A program made the translations under genes and the position numbers. Of a stretch of 11,666 bases of DNA, positions 1-7,220 are shown piece after piece; positions within the stretch are counted from its first letter, which is position 1, and each line of letters opens with the position of its first letter. The stretch comes from Dehalococcoidia bacterium (GTDB taxonomy: Bacteria; Chloroflexota; Dehalococcoidia; Dehalococcoidales; Fen-1064): contig PMCB01000117.1 in assembly GCA_003153955.1 (NCBI GenBank), forward strand, positions 6,605 through 18,270, written 5' to 3'. Below the pieces are notes generated by a model that ran no database searches, was not told where the DNA came from, and saw nothing but the letters and a program-made list of their open reading frames with translations.

Positions 1-111
1 AAGCTGGTGCATTTTTCCTACAAGCGTTTTCTGGAAAACAAGCTCCGCGAATCATTCGGCTTCATGGGCACGCCGCTGCGCATAGATTTCAAGGGCGGAA
101 GCGAAAAATGA
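1..111 (+). CDS. der: Ribosome-assembly GTPase Der (EngA), C-terminal end only
   Basis: Partial gene. The first base of the window is in frame and 36 codons run to a TGA stop at 109-111. The visible peptide, with [14 protein letters not shown] near its start and G-T-P-L-R-I-D-F near its end, matches the end of the KH-like C-terminal domain of Der, the double-GTPase protein needed for 50S subunit maturation. The two GTPase domains lie outside the window, so the call rests on the 'FxGTPLRIxFK' ending, which is characteristic of the family. The stop codon overlaps the plsY start (ATGA at 108-111), which indicates translational coupling in one operon. Confidence 0.85.
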   Translation, partial: KLVHFSYKRFLENKLRESFGFMGTPLRIDFKGGSEK

Positions 112-809
112 TCGCCGTTTCATTAATTTTCCGCTACATTGCCAGCATGATTATCGGCTATCTTTTAGGGTCGATTCCTTTCGGATTGATCCTGGCAAAA
201 CGGATGGCCCATGTGGATGTGCGGGAGTACGGCAGCGGGGCGATCGGGGCGACCAATGTCTCACGGACAGCCGGCGTGAAAATCGGCCTGCTTTCCGGCG
301 TTCTGGATTTTGCCAAGGGCACCGCGGCAGTGTTCATTTCACGATTGATTATCGGAAACAGTTACGTGATAGCAGGTCCTTTCAGCTTCGGCCCGCTTTT
401 CGGAGCGGTACTGGCAGGTTTAGCCGCCGTTGCCGGGCACAGCTGGTCGATTTATCTCAAGTTTCACGGCGGCAAAAGCGTGGCTGTGTTTTTCGGCGGC
501 CTGGTGGCTTTGCTCTGGGTTGTGGCTTTATTCGGCGGTGAAGTTTTAGCGCTCGGCGCCACCTCGACTTTGTTTATGTCGCTGGGCTCACTGGCCGGAG
601 TCGTAGGCACCTACGCGATACTGATACCGCTGACAATCTCCAACCGGTTATCCCCGGATTACCTGCTCTATGCTTTCGGCGGCACGGCGATAGTTATCTA
701 CCAGCACCGGGGCAATATTGTGGCCCTGTTTAAGGGCATCGAACGCAAGCTGGGCCAGCGTGCCGAGAAAGTGCGGGCGCACTCTGGTCAGCAAAAGAAG
801 AAAAGTTAG
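108..809 (+). CDS. plsY: Glycerol-3-phosphate acyltransferase PlsY (acyl-phosphate dependent)
   Basis: 233-residue integral membrane enzyme that transfers an acyl group from acyl phosphate to glycerol-3-phosphate, giving lysophosphatidate, the first step of phospholipid synthesis. The three cytoplasmic PlsY motifs are recognisable. Motif 1 is G-S-I-P-F-G at 21-26 followed by [10 protein letters not shown] at 42-51. Motif 2 is G-H at 110-111 followed by F-H-G-G-K-S at 119-124. Motif 3 is Q-H-R-G-N-I at 199-204 followed by K-G-I-E at 209-212. Hydrophobic segments lie around 5-30, 55-80, 95-115, 125-150 and 160-197, and the tail is basic and cytoplasmic (ending Q-Q-K-K-K-S). Two usually conserved positions differ: the Asn of GSGNIGATN is Ala (46) and the second Gly of GGKG is Ser (124). 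The ATG overlaps the der stop, with a GGAAG-like ribosome site about 6 bases upstream. Confidence 0.93.
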   Translation: MIAVSLIFRYIASMIIGYLLGSIPFGLILAKRMAHVDVREYGSGAIGATNVSRTAGVKIGLLSGVLDFAKGTAAVFISRLIIGNSYVIAGPFSFGPLFGAVLAGLAAVAGHSWSIYLKFHGGKSVAVFFGGLVALLWVVALFGGEVLALGATSTLFMSLGSLAGVVGTYAILIPLTISNRLSPDYLLYAFGGTAIVIYQHRGNIVALFKGIERKLGQRAEKVRAHSGQQKKKS

Positions 810-882
810 TCCGGATGATAACGAATAGGTAGAAATTGAGATTGCCCAAGCGGTGCATAAGCATCTGCTTTAGAGGCGCTGG

Positions 883-925
883 ATCCCGATCCCCTATCAA
901 GTATGGGACAAGCTTTCATCGGGAT
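883..925. repeat. Nested inverted repeat between plsY and dnaJ
   Basis: The outer arms ATCCCGAT (883-890) and ATCGGGAT (918-925) are exact reverse complements of 8 bp. Inside lies a second imperfect palindrome, CCCCTA-TCAAG-TATGGG (891-907), pairing 5 of 6 bases. The layout (CTGGATCCCGA, then TATCAAGTA, then TCGGGATG) resembles the small palindromic repeats scattered between genes in many bacterial genomes. That resemblance is from memory, since only one copy is in this window. No run of T follows on either strand, so it is not a classical intrinsic terminator, although it sits between converging plsY and dnaJ where termination would be useful. The remainder of the 810-937 gap shows no gene. 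Confidence 0.5.
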
Positions 926-937
926 GGAATACGGGGG

Positions 938-2005
938 TTACTTCCTCTTCGGTTGTCCCAGGCTCTGCGCCAGCTGCTCAAACAACTGCCGCTGTTCTTT
1001 GGTCAGGGAATCAGGCGTGGTGACGGAAACATTGATAATCTGGTCGCCGCGGCCCCGGTCCTGCAAATGGGTAATACCCTTATTCCGGAACCGGAAATTA
1101 GCGCCGCTCTGGCAGCCGGCGGGGATTCTCAGTTTGGTATCGCCTTCCAGCGTCGGCACAGTGGCTTCCGTACCCAAAGCTGCCTGGGCGAAGTTTATCG
1201 GTAATTCATAATAAATATCGTCACCCTGACGGGTGAAATATTCGTGTCTTCGAACGGTAATATTAACAATCAGGTCGCCGCTGGGCCCGCCGCGTGAACC
1301 GGCATCACCCTGACCGCGGATACCCATCTGGTTCCCCTCATTTACACCGGCGGGAATTTTCACCGGGACGGTACGCTGATGCCTTTCCCGACCGGTACCG
1401 CGGCATTTGGGGCACGGTTCGGTAATGATGCGGCCCTCTCCCCGGCATTTCGGGCAGGCAGTGACATTAGTAAAACGTCCGAAGACGCTGGATTTGACCT
1501 GTTTGATTTGTCCGCTGCCGTTACAATTGGAACACCGCTCCGGCTGGCTGCCGGTTTTGCTGCGGGTACCCTGACACTCGCTGCAATATTCGCTGCGGAC
1601 AAGGGTGACTTCTTTTTCACAACCAAAAGCGGCTTCTTCCAGTGTCAGGCTGACATTAATTTGCAGCGTCGCGCCTTTTTCCGGAGCCTGGCGCGCGCCG
1701 GCGGCGCTGCCGCCGAAGAAAGCTTCGAAAATATCGCCGAAGCCCATGTCAAAGCCGTCCGATTCCTGGCCGAAGAGATTAACGCTGCCGGTTTGTCCGA
1801 AGCGGTCGTAAGCGGCGCGCTTCGTGGGGTCGCAAAGAACCTCATAAGCCTCGTTTATTTCCTTGAATTTATCGGAGGCTTCATCATCATGATTATGGTC
1901 GGGATGATACTGGAAAGCGAGTTTGCGAAAGGCCTTCTTGATATCGTCACCTGCGGCGTCCCGGCCAACACCCAGGACCTCATAGTAATCGCGTTTTTCT
2001 GCCAT
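938..2005 (-). CDS. dnaJ: Chaperone DnaJ (type I Hsp40)
   Basis: 355-residue co-chaperone that delivers unfolded clients to DnaK and stimulates its ATPase. The J domain spans 5-70 with the catalytic H-P-D at 34-36. A short Gly/Phe-rich segment (G-F-D-M-G-F-G, F-F-G-G) covers 75-99. The zinc-binding region has four CxxC pairs: C141/C144, C158/C161, C184/C187 and C198/C201. The C-terminal beta-barrel substrate-binding domains cover about 212-333, followed by a basic end. The first zinc motif reads CSECQGTR rather than CxxCxGxG, but all eight cysteines remain, so zinc binding should hold. The protein is slightly shorter than E. coli DnaJ (376), mostly in the Gly/Phe linker. The start gives the usual [13 protein letters not shown] ribosome site (AGGAAG) is about 15 bases upstream, which is rather far. 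It is the last gene of the heat-shock operon, 112 bp after dnaK with a strong hairpin between. Confidence 0.97.
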   Translation of the reverse strand: MAEKRDYYEVLGVGRDAAGDDIKKAFRKLAFQYHPDHNHDDEASDKFKEINEAYEVLCDPTKRAAYDRFGQTGSVNLFGQESDGFDMGFGDIFEAFFGGSAAGARQAPEKGATLQINVSLTLEEAAFGCEKEVTLVRSEYCSECQGTRSKTGSQPERCSNCNGSGQIKQVKSSVFGRFTNVTACPKCRGEGRIITEPCPKCRGTGRERHQRTVPVKIPAGVNEGNQMGIRGQGDAGSRGGPSGDLIVNITVRRHEYFTRQGDDIYYELPINFAQAALGTEATVPTLEGDTKLRIPAGCQSGANFRFRNKGITHLQDRGRGDQIINVSVTTPDSLTKEQRQLFEQLAQSLGQPKRK

Positions 2006-2048
2006 ATGGTTCTAAATACACTTCCTTGCTGAAAGGAGCCCAAAGATT

Positions 2049-2076
2049 TACCGGAGGGGCCAATGCCCCTCCGGTA
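2049..2076 (-). promoter_or_regulatory. Strong intercistronic hairpin between dnaK and dnaJ
   Basis: TACCGGAGGGGC (2049-2060) and its exact reverse complement GCCCCTCCGGTA (2065-2076) form a 12-bp stem closed by a 4-base loop. In the operon's reading direction the stem is followed only by AAATCTTT rather than a continuous T run, so it would be at best a leaky terminator. It could equally be a processing or stability element that separates dnaK from dnaJ mRNA. It lies 41 bases after the dnaK stop and 43 bases before the dnaJ start. Confidence 0.7.
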
Positions 2077-2117
2077 CTTATTTCATTTTATACCTTGTAT
2101 GATGTGCCGTCTACAGT

Positions 2118-4034
2118 TTAGACCTCGTGGAACTCGCCATCGACGGTGCCGTCGTCTTTCTTGCCGCCGGGAGGAGGAGGCGGTTGATTGCCAGGAGGCG
2201 GAGGCTGCGGCGGTTGCTGTTGTTTATAGATTTCCGCGCCGACTTTCTGCATAGCTTCGTTGAGGGTCTGAGAAGCCTGTTTGACGGCATCCATGTTAGT
2301 GCCCTTCATTGCCTCGCGGACGGCAGTTACTTTGTCGGTGATTTCTTTATTTAATGCTTCAGGCACCTTGTCCTTATTGTCACGCAGGGTCTTTTCGGCC
2401 ATATAAGCCATATTATCGGCAGTATTGCGGATTTCAACTTCCTCTTTTCGTTTAGAATCTTCGGAAGCGTGGGCTTCCCCTTCCTTCCGCATTTTTTCGA
2501 TTTCTTCCTTACTCAGACCGCTGGAGACAGTAATGGTAATTTTCTGTTCTTTGCCGGTACCTTTGTCCAGGGCTTTTACACTTAAAATGCCGTTGGCATC
2601 GATATCAAATGTGACTTCAACCTGGGGCATACCCCGCGGCGCGGGGAGAATGCCGTCCAGCATAAACCGGCCAAGAGTACGGTTATCGTTGGCCATCTGC
2701 CGTTCGCCCTGAAGGACATGAATCTCCACACTGGGCTGACTGTCCGTGGCTGTGCTGAAAATCTGACTCTTGGAGGTGGGAATAGTGGTGTTGCGCGAGA
2801 TGAGCGGTGTCATGACCCCGCCGAGGGTCTCGATTCCCAGTGTCAACGGCGTAACATCGAGCAGCAATACTTCCTTGACTTCGCCTCCGAGCACGCCGGC
2901 CTGAATTGCGGCGCCGATGGCGACCACTTCATCCGGGTTAACGCTCTTATTCGGTTCTTTACCGAAGAACTGTTTGACCTTTTGCTGTACAATCGGCATT
3001 CTGGTCTGACCGCCGACAAGGATCACTTCATCAATTTGCGCCGTGGTTTTACCGGCATCAGCGACTGCCTGTTTACACGGTTCAAGTGTTTTTTCCACCA
3101 GATCCATGACCAGCTGTTCGAGCTTGGCCCGGGTTAAGTTAACATTCATATGCTTCGGGCCGCTGGCATCAGCGGTGATAAACGGTAAATTGACATCGGT
3201 CTGCTGAACGGTGGAAAGCTCGATTTTGGCTTTTTCCGCCGCTTCTTTCAGTCTCTGCAGCGCCATTCTATCTTGCCGCAGGTCAATACCCTGATCGCGT
3301 TTGAACTCATCGCAAAGCCAATCGATGATTCTCTGGTCGAAATCGTCGCCTCCGAGGTGGGTGTCGCCGGCGGTGGATTTTACCTGGAAGGTGCCGCCGC
3401 CGATGTCCAGGACGGAAATATCGAAGGTGCCGCCGCCGAGGTCATAAACCGCAATGATTTCCTCTTTTTTCTTATCCAATCCATAGGCCAGGGCCGCGGC
3501 CGTAGGCTCATTGATAATCCTGAGGACATTCAATCCGGCGATAGTACCGGCATCCTTGGTGGCCTGGCGCTGGGCATCATTAAAATACGCCGGGACGGTA
3601 ATCACGGCATCGGTGACCTTTTCCCCGAGGAAAGCCTCCGCATCCGTCTTCAGCTTCTGCAGGATCATCGCGGAGATTTCCGGCGGGCTATATTCTTTAC
3701 CGCCCATTAACACACGGACTTCGTTATTCGGGCCGGGTTTTACTTTATATGTTTTACGGCGCGCATCTTCTTCCACCGGCAGTTCGCGCCCGATGGGTTC
3801 GCCGTATTTTCTACCCATAAAACGTTTAATGCTGTAAACGGTATTTTCCGGGTTCACGATGGCCTGGCGTTTGGCAATCTGCCCGACGAGACGTTCGCCT
3901 GTTTTACTGATGGCTACAATCGAAGGGAACAGGTGGCTGCCTTCCGCCGAAGAAATTACCACCGGTTCGCCGCCCTGCATTACCGCCACTTCACTGAATG
4001 TTGTTCCTAAGTCAATCCCAACTGTTTTTCCCAC
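2118..4034 (-). CDS. dnaK: Chaperone DnaK (Hsp70)
   Basis: 638-residue ATP-dependent chaperone, the core of the DnaK-DnaJ-GrpE folding machine. The nucleotide-binding domain covers 1-385. It has phosphate-1 motif G-I-D-L-G-T-T-F-S at 6-14, the [11 protein letters not shown] segment at 175-185, phosphate-2 D-L-G-G-G-T-F-D at 198-205, and G-G-Q-T-R-M-P at 341-347. The interdomain linker V-L-L-L-D is at 389-393. The substrate-binding beta domain covers about 394-505 and the helical lid about 506-605. The tail is unusual: a proline-rich stretch (608-622) precedes the acidic end D-G-E-F-H-E-V. The start codon is GTG at 4032-4034, chosen because [12 protein letters not shown] is the family N terminus and a perfect AGGAGG lies 7 bases upstream. 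It is third in the operon, 50 bp after grpE. Confidence 0.98.
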   Translation of the reverse strand: MGKTVGIDLGTTFSEVAVMQGGEPVVISSAEGSHLFPSIVAISKTGERLVGQIAKRQAIVNPENTVYSIKRFMGRKYGEPIGRELPVEEDARRKTYKVKPGPNNEVRVLMGGKEYSPPEISAMILQKLKTDAEAFLGEKVTDAVITVPAYFNDAQRQATKDAGTIAGLNVLRIINEPTAAALAYGLDKKKEEIIAVYDLGGGTFDISVLDIGGGTFQVKSTAGDTHLGGDDFDQRIIDWLCDEFKRDQGIDLRQDRMALQRLKEAAEKAKIELSTVQQTDVNLPFITADASGPKHMNVNLTRAKLEQLVMDLVEKTLEPCKQAVADAGKTTAQIDEVILVGGQTRMPIVQQKVKQFFGKEPNKSVNPDEVVAIGAAIQAGVLGGEVKEVLLLDVTPLTLGIETLGGVMTPLISRNTTIPTSKSQIFSTATDSQPSVEIHVLQGERQMANDNRTLGRFMLDGILPAPRGMPQVEVTFDIDANGILSVKALDKGTGKEQKITITVSSGLSKEEIEKMRKEGEAHASEDSKRKEEVEIRNTADNMAYMAEKTLRDNKDKVPEALNKEITDKVTAVREAMKGTNMDAVKQASQTLNEAMQKVGAEIYKQQQPPQPPPPGNQPPPPPGGKKDDGTVDGEFHEV

Positions 4035-4041
4035 TTAAATA

Positions 4042-4047
4042 CCTCCT
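4042..4047 (-). promoter_or_regulatory. Ribosome binding site of dnaK
   Basis: On the minus strand this reads AGGAGG, a full Shine-Dalgarno match, 7 bases before the GTG at 4034. It is the best ribosome site in the window and fixes the non-ATG start of dnaK. Confidence 0.85.
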
Positions 4048-4084
4048 GACAGTATTTTAATTGTATTTATTATTTCGCGATGTA

Positions 4085-4657
4085 TTATTCCTGTTTTGTT
4101 TCCTCTTCCGGTTCTTTTACCGACTCTTCAATTACGGGTTCGCCATTACCGACGGCGACTTTGCTGGCACGGAGTACTTTATCATGCAGCCGGTAGCCTT
4201 TTTGCAGTTCCCGGACGACCTTGCCGTCTTCGCCTTTGACATGCATCACGGCTTCGTGAAGGTTAGGGTCAAAATTCTCTCCCTCTGCCTTGATCGGGGA
4301 TAATCCCTGCGCTTCCAGCGTCGTTCTTAATTTACGTTCCACCAATCTGACACCGTGCACCCAATCCATTTTGGCCAGTTTGGGCGTGAGCGAATCGACA
4401 GCCCGCTCAAAATCATCCAGCACCGGCAATAATGAGAGGATCAACTGGGTATTGGCGTAAACACCCATCTCCATTTTTTCCTGTTCGAGACGGCGTTTAT
4501 AATTAATGAAATCCGCCTGTGCCCTTTTCCAGCTCTCCAGGTAATCATCAGCTTTTTGCCTGGTCTCAGCCAGAGCCTTTTGTAAATCAGGCTTTGTTTC
4601 TTTTTCCGGCTCTTCTTTAAATTCGGGTCTGGTCGCTTCCGGTTCCTGGGGAATCAT
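4085..4657 (-). CDS. grpE: Nucleotide exchange factor GrpE
   Basis: 190-residue partner of DnaK that releases ADP to reset the chaperone cycle and acts as a homodimer. The N terminus (1-24) is charged and probably disordered. A long helical region follows (about 25-75), containing the family signature D-Y-L-E-S-W-K-R-A-Q-A-D-F-I-N-Y-K-R-R (38-56). A second helical part (L-L-P-V-L-D-D-F-E-R-A) is at 76-86. The C-terminal beta domain (about 120-170) carries the GrpE motif F-D-P-N-L-H-E-A-V at 129-137 and L-Q-K-G-Y at 151-155. The tail is Glu/Lys rich. The ATG at 4655-4657 has GGAG 5 bases upstream. It sits 29 bp after hrcA and 50 bp before dnaK in the same direction, so it is part of the CIRCE-controlled operon. 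Confidence 0.96.
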   Translation of the reverse strand: MIPQEPEATRPEFKEEPEKETKPDLQKALAETRQKADDYLESWKRAQADFINYKRRLEQEKMEMGVYANTQLILSLLPVLDDFERAVDSLTPKLAKMDWVHGVRLVERKLRTTLEAQGLSPIKAEGENFDPNLHEAVMHVKGEDGKVVRELQKGYRLHDKVLRASKVAVGNGEPVIEESVKEPEEETKQE

Positions 4658-4686
4658 TTATTCTCCGCCTTTATTCGTAATTGCTA

Positions 4687-5736
4687 TTAATTGTCCGATT
4701 CGGGCACGATTTTACGGCCGTACAGCCAGGCCATTAAACCGGTCAGTACTTCCGCCAGATAATCTACGGAAGCAATGCTGCGGGCGTACTGCATACGCGT
4801 TGGGCCGATGACCGCGATGCAGCCGATAGCCTCGCCCGGCAAACCATATTGACTGATGACCACACTATAATTCTGGATGGTTTCCGATTTATTCTCTTTA
4901 CCGATGATGACATGCACGCCGCGGTCGGTAAGCTTGTCCGGCAGTATCACCCTCAACAGATTTTTATTTTCAGTCAACGCCAGCGAGGTCGTGGTCTGAC
5001 GGGTACCGGCAAATTCCGGCTGGTTAAAAATAAATTGCAGCCCATCCATATATGGGGCTTCGTATTCAATTTCATCTTCGATTTTCATTATGTTCAATAT
5101 GCAATCGGTGATGCTTTTTTCCAAATCGGATAACCCCGCTTTTTTTGCCTGAATCCCAGGATTATTTAAAGCTTCAAAAAGGCCATTTAACCGATTGCTG
5201 ATGGCAGATAATTCCGTCTGTGTTACTGGTTGGTCGAAAACGGTCAGCTGCTGCCGGACCACCGCTCCCTGGAGAACCAGCACCAGAAGAGCCGTCGAAT
5301 CCTGGATGCTGACCAGTTCCAAGTGCTTGAAAAGGCAATTATCCGGTTTGGCAGTGGCGACAATCGCCATGTTCTGAGACATATTTGCCAACAGCGTCGC
5401 GGTCAATTTCGCCCATTCCTCCACCCTGGTCTCGACCTGATGAAAGAGATGGTTGATCATCCGCTGCTGGTTGAGGGGTAGACGGATATCATCCAGCGAT
5501 TCGACATAATGCCGGTATCCTTTATCGGAAGGTACACTGCCGGCGGAGGTATGCGGCTGGATAATATAACCTTCCTGTTTCAGGCGCATCATCTCATTGC
5601 GGATTGTTGCGGAAGAAACATCCAAACCGTTATTGTGCAGAACACTTTGCGACGGTACCGGTGCGGCCCGCGCTATATACTGTTCAACAATAGATTTTAG
5701 AATCGCTTCTGTTCTTGGCGAAAGTGTTTTACTCAT
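4687..5736 (-). CDS. hrcA: Heat-inducible transcription repressor HrcA
   Basis: 349-residue repressor that binds CIRCE operators and turns down heat-shock genes. The winged helix domain is at the N terminus: S-P-R-T-E-A-I-L-K-S-I-V (6-17), recognition segment S-A-T-I-R-N-E-M (42-49), and wing H-T-S-A-G-S-V-P-S-D-K-G-Y-R (62-75). The effector/dimer domain fills the rest, with the late G-P-T-R-M-Q-Y motif. The wing usually reads HTSAGR(I/V)PT; here Arg is Ser at 67. The open frame extends upstream to a TTG at 5800-5802, but that codon is part of the -35 box and the frame would run through the promoter and CIRCE. The ATG at 5734-5736, giving M-S-K-T-L-S-P-R-T, is the true start. The nearest ribosome-like site (AGAAGG, about 14 bases upstream) lies in the CIRCE spacer. 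HrcA is first in the operon and thus autoregulated. Confidence 0.95.
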   Translation of the reverse strand: MSKTLSPRTEAILKSIVEQYIARAAPVPSQSVLHNNGLDVSSATIRNEMMRLKQEGYIIQPHTSAGSVPSDKGYRHYVESLDDIRLPLNQQRMINHLFHQVETRVEEWAKLTATLLANMSQNMAIVATAKPDNCLFKHLELVSIQDSTALLVLVLQGAVVRQQLTVFDQPVTQTELSAISNRLNGLFEALNNPGIQAKKAGLSDLEKSITDCILNIMKIEDEIEYEAPYMDGLQFIFNQPEFAGTRQTTTSLALTENKNLLRVILPDKLTDRGVHVIIGKENKSETIQNYSVVISQYGLPGEAIGCIAVIGPTRMQYARSIASVDYLAEVLTGLMAWLYGRKIVPESDN

Positions 5737-5738
5737 AT

Positions 5739-5765
5739 TTAGCACTCTAACCTTCTGACTGCTAA
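5739..5765 (-). promoter_or_regulatory. CIRCE operator (HrcA binding site)
   Basis: Plus strand reads TTAGCACTC (5739-5747), a 9-base spacer (5748-5756), then GACTGCTAA (5757-5765). The CIRCE consensus is TTAGCACTC-N9-GAGTGCTAA, so 17 of 18 arm bases match. The one change is C for G at 5759. It lies only 2 bases before the hrcA ATG and directly after the predicted transcription start, so HrcA bound here would block the whole hrcA-grpE-dnaK-dnaJ operon. Confidence 0.95.
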
Positions 5766-5773
5766 TACATATT

Positions 5774-5802
5774 AAAGTATCATTTTGATGGATGATTGTC
5801 AA
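5774..5802 (-). promoter_or_regulatory. Promoter of the hrcA-grpE-dnaK-dnaJ operon
   Basis: On the minus strand a perfect -35 TTGACA (5797-5802), a 17-base spacer, and -10 TACTTT (5774-5779). Transcription would begin near 5767, immediately before the CIRCE, leaving a leader of about 30 bases that is almost entirely operator. The -35 is a full housekeeping-sigma match; the -10 is weak (3 of 6). Confidence 0.75.
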
Positions 5803-5820
5803 GAGATTTTAGTCACATAA

Positions 5821-5849
5821 TTGAATACAACGCGAGACTGTGATAAACT
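5821..5849 (+). promoter_or_regulatory. Divergent promoter of the metallo-beta-lactamase-fold gene
   Basis: TTGAAT (5821-5826), 17-base spacer, TAAACT (5844-5849) preceded by TGA, an extended -10. The first transcribed base would fall at about 5856, which is the A of the ATG, so the mRNA is predicted to be leaderless. No Shine-Dalgarno sequence is present upstream. The -35 boxes of this promoter and the hrcA promoter are 18 bases apart, back to back. Confidence 0.65.
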
Positions 5850-5855
5850 AAATTC

Positions 5856-6491
5856 ATGGAAATTACATGGTTAGGACATTCCTGTTTTAAATTAAAAGGC
5901 AAACAATCAACTGTTATCACCGACCCGTTTTCCCCGGCCATCGGTTATACATTAGGGAAAGTGACGGCGGATATTGTCACTGTCAGCCATCCCCATCCCG
6001 GACATTCTTATGTTCAGGGCGTTGCCGACGAACCGAGAATACTAAAGAGTCCCGGCGAATATGAATCCGGCGGAGTATTATCGGTGGGGGTGCATACATT
6101 TCATGATAATGAAAAAGGCGCCCAGCGCGGCAAGAATACGGTTTTTGTAATTGACGTTGACGATGTCATGATTTGCCATCTCGGGGATCTTGGACATGTG
6201 TTGACCGCAGAACAGGTTGCTGAAATCAACGGCGTAGATGTGCTGCTGATCCCGGTAGGCGGTGTTTCGACAATTGACGCAGTTCAAGCCGCCCAGGTTG
6301 TACGGCAGTTGGAACCTAAAATCATCATCCCGATGCATTACAAAACAGAAGCGGAAAAGAAGGACCTGGAAACAGCGGAACGTTTTCTGAAAGAGATGGG
6401 CGTCAAAGAAGCTGTGCCCCAACCGAAGTTGTCCGTGAACAAAAGCAGCCTGCCGCTGACCATGCAGGTTGTGATGTTAAGTTACAAATAA
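5856..6491 (+). CDS. Metallo-beta-lactamase-fold hydrolase, UlaG/COG2220-like
   Basis: 211-residue protein of the 'Zn-dependent hydrolase of the beta-lactamase fold' group (UlaG-like); the substrate cannot be read from sequence. It starts with the group's hallmark M-E-I-T-W-L-G-H-S-C-F-K-L (1-13) and D-P-F at 23-25. The metal motif reads H-P-H-P-G-H at 45-50, where the family usually has HxHxDH, so the Asp of the second metal site is Gly. Later ligand candidates are present: H108 and D111 in H-L-G-D-L-G-H (108-114) and H161 in I-P-M-H-Y-K-T. It has no signal peptide or membrane segment, so it is probably cytoplasmic. It is transcribed away from the heat-shock operon and ends 10 bp from the convergent surface-protein gene. 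There is no ribosome site; the start is set by family alignment and the leaderless promoter. Confidence 0.85.
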   Translation: MEITWLGHSCFKLKGKQSTVITDPFSPAIGYTLGKVTADIVTVSHPHPGHSYVQGVADEPRILKSPGEYESGGVLSVGVHTFHDNEKGAQRGKNTVFVIDVDDVMICHLGDLGHVLTAEQVAEINGVDVLLIPVGGVSTIDAVQAAQVVRQLEPKIIIPMHYKTEAEKKDLETAERFLKEMGVKEAVPQPKLSVNKSSLPLTMQVVMLSYK

Positions 6492-6501
6492 TAGCTTTTT
6501 C

Positions 6502-7095
6502 TTATTGCCGCCGTCTGATTGTGACCACCACCAGCGCTGCAAGCGTTATCACGATAATTACCAACAGACCGATCCCGCCGTAAATTACCCAGTGCGGGAT
6601 AGTAACGTTAACATTCACGGGTTGTGTTGTATCCGGTAACTGCACTATCAGCGTTGAAGTTATTTCAACCATCGTTTGCGGAGCAGCGGTAGTTGCAGTC
6701 GTGGCGGTGGTGAGGGTCGGTGTCGTGTCCGTGGTGGAAGTCGTTACCACCGGCTGTTCCAGCGCGGCAGCAGTAGTGGTAACCGGGGCAGTGTCCGTGA
6801 TAAAGGCGCCGACAGCGCTCCAGCCGCCAAAACTGTTTTTAGATACGGCTTTTACTTTCCAATAGTAAGTGGTGTCATTTTTCAACAGGATATCGCTCTC
6901 CCAGGCATTAGTATCCACCGCGTTATCACCGGTTTTGTCAATGATGATGTCACTGAATGCCGTATCCGCGGCTACCAGTAAATCGTATTTTTCGGCAGAA
7001 TTAATTGTGCTCCATTGAAAAATCGGCTTCACTGCAGTTTTCGCACCGGCCGCCGGCACCGATAATACCGGCACGACATCAGGGCCTCCCAACAA
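6502..7095 (-). CDS. C-terminal part of frameshifted surface protein: FN3, Thr-rich stalk, membrane anchor
   Basis: This is the downstream half of the Asp-box/FN3 protein upstream of it, not an independent gene. The first possible start in the frame is a TTG at 7093-7095, but the same frame stays open back to about 7266 and there encodes a continuous FN3-type domain (Q-V-S-D-N-A-S-F-S ... Y-Y-W-R-V-R-I-N-S). Within the 197 residues counted here are a second FN3-like module (P-I-F-Q-W at 24-28, T-T-Y-Y-W-K-V-K-A at 75-83), a Thr/Ala/Pro-rich stalk (about 104-145) that may be glycosylated, one membrane helix (about 169-193) and the basic stop-transfer end R-R-R-Q. No LPXTG motif is present, so the protein would be held by its own C-terminal helix with the rest outside. 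Confidence 0.75.
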   Translation of the reverse strand: MLGGPDVVPVLSVPAAGAKTAVKPIFQWSTINSAEKYDLLVAADTAFSDIIIDKTGDNAVDTNAWESDILLKNDTTYYWKVKAVSKNSFGGWSAVGAFITDTAPVTTTAAALEQPVVTTSTTDTTPTLTTATTATTAAPQTMVEITSTLIVQLPDTTQPVNVNVTIPHWVIYGGIGLLVIIVITLAALVVVTIRRRQ

Positions 7096-7220
7096 GGTAT
7101 AGAACGACCAGGTATCCGACCAGCGGCTGAGGTAGGGACTGTTTATACGAACACGCCAATAATAAATGGTAGCAGGATTCAGCGCCGCAACGCGGACCGT
7201 AGTTGAGTTGGAATTACCCG

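Noticed and set aside
838..905. tRNA-like look of the plsY-dnaJ gap (GCCCAAGCGG, then GGATCCCGATCCCC)
   Set aside because: No acceptor stem pairing, no proper anticodon arm and no T-loop GTTCGA sequence in the right place.
1379..2032. Long plus-strand open frame (217 codons) opposite dnaJ, and similar ones opposite dnaK (2718-3137, 3273-3710)
   Set aside because: They are mirror frames of strongly conserved chaperone genes, have no family resemblance or ribosome site, and vanish when the true genes are accounted for.
2049..2076. Terminator for a plus-strand transcript (T-rich bases follow the hairpin on that strand)
   Set aside because: No plus-strand gene ends here, so there is no transcript for it to terminate. 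The element makes sense only as part of the minus-strand operon.
5737..5802. HrcA start at the upstream TTG (5800-5802), adding 22 residues
   Set aside because: That TTG is part of the -35 box and the extension would be encoded by the promoter and operator. HrcA proteins normally begin near M-S-K-T-L-S-P-R.
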